Assembly: GCA_003512365.1 (NCBI GenBank)
Contig: DORI01000215.1
Location: 1 to 5,440, forward strand
DNA: 5,440 bases
Direction: 5' to 3'
DNA from: Crocinitomicaceae bacterium
Lineage (GTDB): Bacteria; Bacteroidota; Bacteroidia; Flavobacteriales_D; Crocinitomicaceae
A program made the position numbers and the translations under genes. The notes under the pieces were generated by a model. That model saw only the letters and a list, made by a program, of their open reading frames with translations. It searched no databases and was not told the origin of the DNA. The number at the start of each line of letters is the position of its first letter. Position 1 is the first letter of the stretch. Positions 1-5,440 of this stretch are shown here, one piece after another.

Positions 1-529
1 TATTCAAGACGTTACTAACCTGTCCAGTAATGATGTGGAAATTTGCTTCCAATCGCGTCCCAGCCATCCCAATCGGATCTTTTATCTCCGGCTCATTATC
101 TACAATGTACTCTTGCGGGATTACGTCTATAATTTCTTCACCAGGATTCATCACCAACTGGTACATATCATCTATGAAATTATCAATATCACGTTGAGAA
201 ATTTCTCCGTCTTTGGCTCTACGGGTGTAGATTCCTCGGTGCTGCAAACTTTTTATATGTTGACCTGCAATTCCAACGAAGACATTCTTAATCTGAAGAT
301 TGCCATCTTTGCAGTTTTGCGCTTCTTGAACAGCAGCAGTAATGGACTGTATGGTTCTTTCGATATTTGAAACAACACCGCGCATTACACCTAGGGACTC
401 ACTTCGCCCCATCGAAATAATCTCAATCTTGTTGTGTTCGTTTTTTCTCCCTACAAAACAAGCAATTTTCGTAGTTCCGATATCTAGACCTATTACCACT
501 GGGCTTTTTCTAGTTGGCTGGTTGCTCAT
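1..529 (-). CDS. ftsA: FtsA, actin-like cell division protein, N-terminal 176 residues (partial)
   Basis: The frame is open from ATG 529 down to the left edge without a stop, giving 176 complete codons of a protein usually above 400 residues; the 3' part is outside the window. FtsA is an actin-fold ATPase that tethers FtsZ filaments to the inner membrane and signals to the divisome. Visible features are the phosphate-1 loop VVIGLDIGTTKIACFVG (11-27), the GVVSNIERTIQSITAAV helix (51-67) after GRSESLGVMRG, the strand VFVGIAGQHI (83-92), and IPQEYIVDN plus IKDPIGMAGTRLE and HIITGQ (137-170), which belong to the FtsA-specific 1C subdomain. Start choice: ATG 529 gives MSNQPTRKSP just ahead of the first strand, the usual FtsA layout. 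In-frame ATGs at 556 and 559 would add 9 or 10 residues, with a stop upstream at 565-563. The gene overlaps the ftsQ end by 20 bases. No clear ribosome-binding sequence is seen, only A-rich AGAAAAAGAT before ATG 529. Confidence 0.95.
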   Translation of the reverse strand, partial: MSNQPTRKSPVVIGLDIGTTKIACFVGRKNEHNKIEIISMGRSESLGVMRGVVSNIERTIQSITAAVQEAQNCKDGNLQIKNVFVGIAGQHIKSLQHRGIYTRRAKDGEISQRDIDNFIDDMYQLVMNPGEEIIDVIPQEYIVDNEPEIKDPIGMAGTRLEANFHIITGQVSNVLN

Positions 530-1322
530 ATCTTTTTCTGCAAACGATTTGTCCATCATAACTTAAATTAATTTCAGCATATTTATTCCACCCCTCAAAA
601 GGCATTCCCTGTTGATAAAAGACCTTTAACCGATCAAATTTATCAGCGACACTTCGCTCGGAATCCGCCTTTCCAAAAACAATTAATGCTTCTCCAACTA
701 TTGGAATCATAATAAAATTCCCGTTCTCATCTATGTGTACTTGAGATATCAAATGATACAATAGCGGATCATTGCAAACATAATTTGAAATTCGGTAGAT
801 ATCGTCTAATTTTTTAATACTTTTCAAGGAGTCGTTGTTAATAATCTCATTAATATTTCCCACTTGAAATTTATCTTTTATATTTCCAGTAAAAACTAGC
901 GTTCTTGCGGTATGTAGATCCGATCTATTCATTAAAAATCCATCGGCATCAAGGTAGAAAGATTGGCTAAATCGATTAAAAATTCGAGCAATTGGTTTTC
1001 TTAATTCTAATTCAATATTCCAAGTGCTCCCAATATCCCTAAACACATGTGCATTTTTTACTTCTGGCATATTATTAATAGCCTCTTCAATAAAAGTAAT
1101 ATCTAACTCCTTAACGCGCTGATCATTAAAAATTAGGTGTTTTTCTCTTAAGCGATGTAACAATTCTTTTTCAGTTAACATGGCATTTTCTCCTTCGTAG
1201 TGAATTGCAACATTGGGTGAGTCAAGGATTTTGTTTTCATCAAATTTATTTGCCAAATAAAAAATTACCCCAACACCGGTTAATAGAAGAATCCAAGCAG
1301 ATATTTTGAGCCACATTTTCAT
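510..1322 (-). CDS. ftsQ: FtsQ, cell division protein of the FtsQ/DivIB family
   Basis: FtsQ is a bitopic divisome scaffold that, in characterised bacteria, recruits FtsL and FtsB and links early and late division proteins. The 270-residue product has a short cytoplasmic start, one membrane helix at about residues 4-24 and a periplasmic remainder. Residues ~36-110 fit a POTRA domain: a beta strand (NVAIHYEG), a helix (TEKELLHRL), a second helix (FIEEAINNMPEVKNAHVFRD) and a strand ending LELRKPIARIF. The beta domain follows, with FYLDADGFLM (122-131), IPIVGEALIVFG (206-217) and the late strand EINLSYDGQIVCRK (250-263). Family sequence conservation is low, so the call leans on architecture, these short motifs and the place between murC and ftsA. 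The ATG (1322) overlaps the murC stop as ATGA; a second ATG sits two codons on. The TAG (512-510) lies inside the ftsA start region. Confidence 0.92.
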   Translation of the reverse strand: MKMWLKISAWILLLTGVGVIFYLANKFDENKILDSPNVAIHYEGENAMLTEKELLHRLREKHLIFNDQRVKELDITFIEEAINNMPEVKNAHVFRDIGSTWNIELELRKPIARIFNRFSQSFYLDADGFLMNRSDLHTARTLVFTGNIKDKFQVGNINEIINNDSLKSIKKLDDIYRISNYVCNDPLLYHLISQVHIDENGNFIMIPIVGEALIVFGKADSERSVADKFDRLKVFYQQGMPFEGWNKYAEINLSYDGQIVCRKRYEQPAN

Positions 1323-2704
1323 ACGCTTATATTGCTTTGAAGTATTTCTTTTAACGGTTGAACGATTCTGTCAATATCTCCTGCGCCGATAGTCACGACA
1401 ACCCCATTTTTTTGCTCTTTAAAATGAAGAATAACCTCAGATGGAGATTTTAACGACTTGTTATTTAATTTAACTTTTTGCAACAGCCAATCGCTTGTAA
1501 TTCCGTGAATTGGCTCTTCTCTTGCCGGGTAAATTGGCATCAAAATCAACTCATCCAACAGGGATAATTCCGCAGCAAAACCTTCAGCAAAATCTCGTGT
1601 TCGAGAAAATAGATGTGGCTGAAAAATTCCTATTAAAGTCTTGTTTGGATAAAGCATTCGCAACGAAGAAACTAAACTTTTTATCTCCATTGGATGGTGT
1701 GCATAATCATCCAGGTAAACTAATTTCTCTGTTCTAATATGGTATTCAAATCTTCTTTTCACACCTAAAAAACTTGACAGACCTGTTCTTAATTCGGCTT
1801 CGTGCATTCCTAATTCAGTTAACAAGGCAATACATGCCAAGGCGTTTTCCGCGTTATGGAGTCCAGGAATTCCTAATTGAACATTCGGCATATTTATCCT
1901 TCTACCGCGTACATCTCCAAACAAAAACCCATTTAACCATCTTAAATTATGCATAGAATAATCAGCTGTCTCTGACCTCAAAGCATAGGTGATAACCTTA
2001 GATAAACTTGGCAGACTCAATCCTTCTTTTTGTACTGAAAATCCATTCATGTCTGACTTCATCGCATATTGCCGAAAGCCTTCCAAGAATTGCTCTTTAC
2101 TGCCATAAATATCCAGATGATCTGGATCAGCAGCAGTTATGATCGAACTGTGGGGACTTAGTTGTAAAAATGATCTATCAAACTCATCTGCCTCAATTAC
2201 TGTCCATTCACTTGAAGAAGAGAGCACAATGTTAGAATTAAAATTTGTGGCGATACCACCAAGGAAAGCATTGCATTTCCAAGTGCTTTCATTCAAAATA
2301 TGCGCAAGTATAGAGCTAGTGGTGGTTTTTCCATGCGTACCGGCAACACATAATCCTTTCGAAAACCGCGTGATTAATCCCAAAACTTCTGCTCTTTTCA
2401 TCACTTGAAATCCATTTGACTGAAAGTAAATGAGCTCTTTCATGCTTTTAGGTACTGCAGGCGTAACCACTATCAAAGAATTTTCCACTTCCATAAAATC
2501 TTTCGGAATTTCTTGCACATCATCCTCATAATGTACCCAAGCACCTTCCGATCGAAGGGTTTCAGTTAACTCACTTGATGTCTTGTCGTAGCCACCAACG
2601 CTTTTTCCCAAGCTCATAAAATACCGAGCTAGTGCAGACATACCAATTCCTCCTATTCCAATAAAATAGACAGAAGAAAATTTAGTTAAGCTTACCCTAT
2701 TCAT
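1319..2704 (-). CDS. murC: MurC, UDP-N-acetylmuramate--L-alanine ligase
   Basis: MurC is the cytoplasmic ATP-dependent ligase that adds L-alanine to UDP-MurNAc, the first stem-peptide step. The 461-residue product has the three Mur ligase domains. N-terminal UDP-binding domain: GIGGIGMSALA (16-26) followed by GYDKTSSE. Central ATPase: P-loop AGTHGKTTTS (121-130), EADEFDRSFL (171-180) with the metal-binding Glu, DPDHLDIY (193-200) and HNAENALA (283-290). C-terminal domain: RRFE (317-320), DDYAHHP (332-338), FQPHLFSRT (361-369) and GAGDI (440-444). DDYAHHP and FQPHLFSRT are MurC-type signatures. Mpl, the murein tripeptide ligase, shares some motifs, but the cluster position favours MurC. The length is normal and all catalytic motifs are intact. 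Start and stop both form ATGA overlaps, with murG upstream and ftsQ downstream. Confidence 0.97.
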   Translation of the reverse strand: MNRVSLTKFSSVYFIGIGGIGMSALARYFMSLGKSVGGYDKTSSELTETLRSEGAWVHYEDDVQEIPKDFMEVENSLIVVTPAVPKSMKELIYFQSNGFQVMKRAEVLGLITRFSKGLCVAGTHGKTTTSSILAHILNESTWKCNAFLGGIATNFNSNIVLSSSSEWTVIEADEFDRSFLQLSPHSSIITAADPDHLDIYGSKEQFLEGFRQYAMKSDMNGFSVQKEGLSLPSLSKVITYALRSETADYSMHNLRWLNGFLFGDVRGRRINMPNVQLGIPGLHNAENALACIALLTELGMHEAELRTGLSSFLGVKRRFEYHIRTEKLVYLDDYAHHPMEIKSLVSSLRMLYPNKTLIGIFQPHLFSRTRDFAEGFAAELSLLDELILMPIYPAREEPIHGITSDWLLQKVKLNNKSLKSPSEVILHFKEQKNGVVVTIGAGDIDRIVQPLKEILQSNISV

Positions 2705-3804
2705 GCTTCAATTGCTTTTTCACATTCGTCTACTATTTCTTTCGTTGCATGTGGCTTTGCCAAAGAACTACTGTTTGATTCTAGTTTTGTAATTTCGGTT
2801 TGATTAGCCAATAAAGATTTAACTGTATTCATCAACTTATTATTCAATTCGTTGTCTTTGAGCATAATTGCAGCATTTTTAACTACTAAAGACATTGCAT
2901 TTTTAGTTTGATGATCTTCTGCCACATTCGGAGATGGAACTAAAATAGACGCCTTACCCAACAGGCATAATTCAGATACGGATAATGCTCCCGCTCTAGA
3001 AACAACCACATCCGCGGAAGCATAAGCTAAATCCATACGTTGAATAAACTGATGTAAAACAATGTTTTTAGCACCACTTTTTTCGACTATTTCCGATAGG
3101 TTTTCATAATACAACTTGCCGCATTGCCAAACCACTTGAATATCATTTTCAAGAGCTTTCCAATTTTCTATTTCATTAGAAATTGCTTGGTTAATAGATC
3201 TTGCACCGAGTGAACCTCCAATAACGAGAACGGTTTTCTTATTTGGGTCTAATTTAAAATACTCAAGTGCTTCTGCCCTATTTACTTGAACAGACATTTC
3301 TTTTCTTACGGGATTACCCGTCAACACAATTTTATCTATTGAAAAAAATGATTCCATTCCGTCGTATGCAACACATATAGTTTTTGCTTTTTTAGCTAGA
3401 AGTTTATTGGTTTTTCCAGCAAACGAGTTTTGTTCTTGAATTAACGTTGGTATACCCAATAAATTTGCCATTTTCAATGTTGGTCCACTAGCATAACCGC
3501 CTACTCCGATTACCAGTTGCGGTTTAAAGGATCGAATAATACCGCGTGCCTTCAACAAACTTTTTGCAATTTTATATGGCAAAAGTAAATTCGAAAGTGT
3601 AAGTTTTCTTTGAAGTCCTGCTATTGGTAAACCCTCGATAGCATAACCTGCTTGGGGTACTTTTTCCATTTCCATTCTTCCTTGCGCACCGACAAACAAA
3701 ATTTGAATTTTCGGATTACGATTTTTTAATTCATCCGCAATAGCAACAGCTGGAAATATATGTCCTCCAGTACCACCTCCCGATATAATAACTCTTTCAA
3801 TCAT
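2701..3804 (-). CDS. murG: MurG, UDP-GlcNAc:undecaprenyl-PP-MurNAc-pentapeptide GlcNAc transferase
   Basis: MurG transfers GlcNAc from UDP-GlcNAc to lipid I, making lipid II on the cytoplasmic face of the inner membrane. The 367-residue product has the usual length and two-domain GT-B layout of glycosyltransferase family 28. N-terminal acceptor domain: the glycine-rich loop GGGTGGHI (9-16), VGGYASGP (101-108) and EQNSFAG (124-130). Linker region: GNPVR (163-167). C-terminal UDP-GlcNAc-binding domain: the second glycine loop GGSLGARSIN (196-205), SRAGALSVSEL (269-279, including the sugar-nucleotide-contacting Glu) and PSPNVAEDHQTKNA (290-303), a wording typical of Bacteroidota MurG. All key motifs are present, with no frameshift. 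The ATG overlaps the ftsW stop and the TGA overlaps the murC start, each as ATGA. No Shine-Dalgarno-like sequence precedes the start, so reinitiation after ftsW is likely. Its product is the FtsW substrate, which fits the coupling. Confidence 0.97.
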   Translation of the reverse strand: MIERVIISGGGTGGHIFPAVAIADELKNRNPKIQILFVGAQGRMEMEKVPQAGYAIEGLPIAGLQRKLTLSNLLLPYKIAKSLLKARGIIRSFKPQLVIGVGGYASGPTLKMANLLGIPTLIQEQNSFAGKTNKLLAKKAKTICVAYDGMESFFSIDKIVLTGNPVRKEMSVQVNRAEALEYFKLDPNKKTVLVIGGSLGARSINQAISNEIENWKALENDIQVVWQCGKLYYENLSEIVEKSGAKNIVLHQFIQRMDLAYASADVVVSRAGALSVSELCLLGKASILVPSPNVAEDHQTKNAMSLVVKNAAIMLKDNELNNKLMNTVKSLLANQTEITKLESNSSSLAKPHATKEIVDECEKAIEA

Positions 3805-4985
3805 GATGCGTTAGCTGCTTGAAAATTCGTTTCACTTAATTCTATTTTTCGTTTTTGCAAGTTATAAGCAAATGACTGCACAATTCCAATGGAAGCACAA
3901 GCCATAATCAGCGCTGAACCTCCCATTGCTAGAAACGGCATATTTTGACCTGTAACGGGGAAAATACCGGTACAAACTAACATATTTATACTGGCTTGAG
4001 TGAGTAAATGTATACCTATGCCCATACAGACATATGTTTGAAAAAGATCATCTGTTTTTAGGGCAATACGAATAATCCGTAGCAAAAGTATCATGTACAT
4101 CAGAATTAAAAATATTGCCGACATTAAACCGAATTCTTCAACAAAACTTGAATAATAAAAATCGGCATAAGCCTCAGGTATGAATTCTTTTAGTTTTCCA
4201 TCTCCAACACCTTGTCCAAGAATAGATCCATTATGAATGGCTAGCTTTGCATTATTCGCTTGAGCATTTTTCAGGATATCCGCTGACGATTCATCCACTT
4301 TTGAATTGTAGCGACTTACCCAAGTGTCATAACGAGGTAAAATATTCAATTGAGGTGCTGCTTTGTGAAGTGATATTACTAAAACTACTAAGCCTATACC
4401 TGCCCCCATCATTGTAAACAATTTCCCATACGGCATTCGACCTATAAAAAGCATGGCAAATGACAGCATAAAAAGCATAGCTGCAGTTGAAAAATTATCT
4501 TTTAAAATCAAAAAACAAATAACAATAATCGGAAGCACAACGGGAAGAACACCTTCCTTCCAATCGTTGAACTTTTCTTTTTTCTTAACCAATAAACGAG
4601 ATAAATAAACGATTAACGCAAGCTTGGCAAAATCTGATGACTGAAAAGTCAAGCCAATGAATGGAATTTTAATCCAACGACCGGCATCATTAACTTGGGT
4701 TCCAAAAAACATGGTGAAAAGTAAAATAAGTATGGCCACATAGTAACTAAATTTTGCTAACTGTCCAATGTACTTCGAATCCGTTCGATGAATGAAAAAC
4801 ATCGTAAAAAAGGCAATGACAACATAAAGTAAATGTTTACCTAAATATTGAATTGGTGATCCCCCTTCGATTTTGACAAGGATAGGCACGAAACTATATA
4901 CAGTAACCAAAGAAAATCCCATAAGTAAGATGGTGATTATCCAAATTACAGGATCGCCTTTTAAGTATTTAAGGTATTCTTTCAT
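3801..4985 (-). CDS. ftsW: FtsW, septal peptidoglycan glycosyltransferase (SEDS family)
   Basis: This 394-residue polytopic inner-membrane protein has about ten hydrophobic segments (roughly 12-37, 48-66, 77-95, 113-133, 146-161, 163-182, 187-206, 283-308, 316-338 and 348-374). Length and topology fit the SEDS family. SEDS hallmarks are NDAGRWI (99-105), FQSSDFAKLALIVYL (114-128), the large extracytoplasmic loop (~207-282) with LGQGVGDGKLKEFIPEAYAD (256-275), EEFGL (283-287) and TGQNMPFLAMGGSAL (345-359). Asp275 in AYADF aligns with the essential Asp of the loop in E. coli FtsW (TDFIF region). FtsW polymerises lipid II into glycan strands at the septum with its partner class B PBP, FtsI. RodA is the main alternative, but the position between murD and murG makes FtsW far more likely. 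Its start overlaps the upstream ORF stop (ATGA) and its stop overlaps the murG start (ATGA, 3804-3801), implying translational coupling. The family's usual QPSE is QSSD here, a mild variation. Confidence 0.95.
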   Translation of the reverse strand: MKEYLKYLKGDPVIWIITILLMGFSLVTVYSFVPILVKIEGGSPIQYLGKHLLYVVIAFFTMFFIHRTDSKYIGQLAKFSYYVAILILLFTMFFGTQVNDAGRWIKIPFIGLTFQSSDFAKLALIVYLSRLLVKKKEKFNDWKEGVLPVVLPIIVICFLILKDNFSTAAMLFMLSFAMLFIGRMPYGKLFTMMGAGIGLVVLVISLHKAAPQLNILPRYDTWVSRYNSKVDESSADILKNAQANNAKLAIHNGSILGQGVGDGKLKEFIPEAYADFYYSSFVEEFGLMSAIFLILMYMILLLRIIRIALKTDDLFQTYVCMGIGIHLLTQASINMLVCTGIFPVTGQNMPFLAMGGSALIMACASIGIVQSFAYNLQKRKIELSETNFQAANAS

Positions 4986-5410
4986 TTTGTTTGCACCAAT
5001 TGAAGGAATTCATCGAATTTTCTCGCGTTATACTCAGTGTTACTATTTGAACTAGTGAAGAGTAAAATTCCAGGCTTAAACTTCATTTTTACACATGATT
5101 CTAAGGCCCAATTCACATCCTTTTCTTTTTCCAGTGTGTCATAAATTAGCGTAATTAATTTATCCCATTGAATATTGCCGCGATCAATTAGAGCCTGAAT
5201 TTCTTGTGGATTTCCTATCCAAAGCACATTAAAAGGAAAAGAAAGAACTGTGCGTTCCAAGACTTCAATAGTTGGATATTGCCAGCTGAATGCATCCATT
5301 TCTAATATCTTTCCACGGGCAATGAGCGAACTATCCCTATCGAGTAGTAAACCATTTTTTCTTGCCTCAGAAAGTTGATTTTTGATATATTGAAGTTCTT
5401 CCTTGCTCAT
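4982..5410 (-). CDS. Uncharacterised 142-residue protein between murD and ftsW; possible degenerate MurD C-terminal-domain paralogue
   Basis: I do not recognise this as a named family. The 142-residue product starts at ATG 5410, one base after the murD stop, and its TGA overlaps the ftsW ATG (ATGA, 4985-4982). That packing, and a frame open throughout, make it very likely a real translated gene. It shows no signal peptide or membrane segment and is probably cytoplasmic. The N-terminal ~35 residues are charged and probably helical. Residues ~47-142 resemble the layout of a MurD C-terminal domain: TIEVLE then FNVLWIG (60-66) where MurD has an ALES helix then a VWIVGG strand; ALESCVKMKFKPGILLFTSS (102-121) where MurD has an AV..A..LA.KGD-VLLSPACAS strand; and a closing KFDEFLQLV helix like the MurD tail. 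The conserved SPACASFD and DKG elements are absent, so ligase activity is not expected. The coding call is firm; the relationship to MurD is by eye only. Confidence 0.8.
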   Translation of the reverse strand: MSKEELQYIKNQLSEARKNGLLLDRDSSLIARGKILEMDAFSWQYPTIEVLERTVLSFPFNVLWIGNPQEIQALIDRGNIQWDKLITLIYDTLEKEKDVNWALESCVKMKFKPGILLFTSSNSNTEYNARKFDEFLQLVQTK

Positions 5411-5411
5411 A

Positions 5412-5440
5412 TTACAGCATTCTAACAGCTTGTTTGAACT
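5412..5440 (-). CDS. murD: UDP-N-acetylmuramoylalanine--D-glutamate ligase (MurD), C-terminal tail only, partial
   Basis: Only the last eight codons and the TAA stop (5414-5412) lie in the window; the rest of the gene is beyond the right edge. They read FKQAVRML, and the incomplete codon before them ends in AG, so it would be Q, K or E. This matches the usual end of Bacteroidota MurD, where a conserved NYEDRGRQF-type segment is followed by a short helix such as KxAVRxL. MurD adds D-glutamate to UDP-MurNAc-L-Ala in the cytoplasm. Its identity also follows from position, because murD normally precedes ftsW in this cluster. The stop codon lies one base upstream of the ATG of the next gene. Eight residues cannot prove identity alone; the call rests on tail sequence plus gene order. 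Confidence 0.78.

Noticed and set aside
35..370. Plus-strand 111-codon open frame
   Set aside because: It lies wholly antisense to ftsA, whose product is clearly recognisable. The translation has no recognisable motif and looks like a shadow of the coding strand.
342..566. Plus-strand 74-codon open frame with a hydrophobic stretch, antisense to the ftsA start and ftsQ end
   Set aside because: The hydrophobic run is the reverse complement of conserved FtsA coding sequence. Nothing else supports a small membrane protein.
2139..2408. Plus-strand 89-codon open frame, and similar ones at 1510-1737 and 1774-1956
   Set aside because: All are antisense to intact murC, without recognisable domains or operon context; they are explained as shadow frames.
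1319..2704. Possibility that the Mur ligase is Mpl (murein tripeptide recycling ligase) rather than MurC
   Set aside because: The DDYAHHP and FQPHLFSRT motifs and the position between murG and ftsQ favour MurC.
4873..5055. Plus-strand 60-codon open frame across the ftsW start
   Set aside because: It is antisense to the ftsW N-terminus and the end of the small ORF, with no motif and no start context.
1..5440. Search for a novel defence, mobile or RNA-based system, CRISPR array, tRNA, repeats, promoters or terminators
   Set aside because: Coding sequence fills the window from end to end on one strand, in a conserved housekeeping order. No repeats, transposase or integrase features, or hairpin-plus-T-run terminators were seen, and there is no intergenic space for them.

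Overview
This window is a segment of a bacterial division and cell wall (dcw) cluster, read entirely on the minus strand. The gene order in transcription order, from the right end to the left, is murD (last 8 codons only), a 142-residue unrecognised ORF, ftsW, murG, murC, ftsQ and ftsA (first 176 codons only). The order murD-ftsW-murG-murC-ftsQ-ftsA, the A+T-rich composition, the lack of Shine-Dalgarno-like sequences and the family-specific wording of several motifs (such as PSPNVAEDHQTKNA in MurG) point to the phylum Bacteroidota, probably a flavobacterial or related lineage. The finer placement is an inference.

Layout: positions 5412-5440 hold the murD 3' end; 4982-5410 the small unknown ORF; 3801-4985 ftsW; 2701-3804 murG; 1319-2704 murC; 510-1322 ftsQ; 1-529 the 5' part of ftsA, running off the window. 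There is essentially no intergenic DNA. The murD stop and the next start are separated by one base, the next four junctions are all 4-base ATGA overlaps, and ftsQ and ftsA overlap by 20 bases. No promoter, terminator, RNA gene, repeat, mobile element or CRISPR array was seen. The plus strand carries only shadow ORFs.

Together the genes serve septal peptidoglycan synthesis. MurC and MurD add L-Ala and D-Glu to the UDP-MurNAc stem in the cytoplasm. MurG converts lipid I to lipid II at the inner membrane face. FtsW, a SEDS glycosyltransferase, polymerises lipid II at the septum. FtsQ scaffolds the periplasmic side of the divisome, and FtsA tethers FtsZ to the membrane. All recognised genes look intact, with their key motifs present.

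The one non-standard element is the 142-residue ORF between murD and ftsW. By eye its C-terminal ~95 residues follow the layout of the MurD C-terminal domain, so it may be a diverged, non-catalytic duplicate of the end of its neighbour murD. This is a hypothesis, not an established homology. Otherwise the window is a conventional dcw segment.
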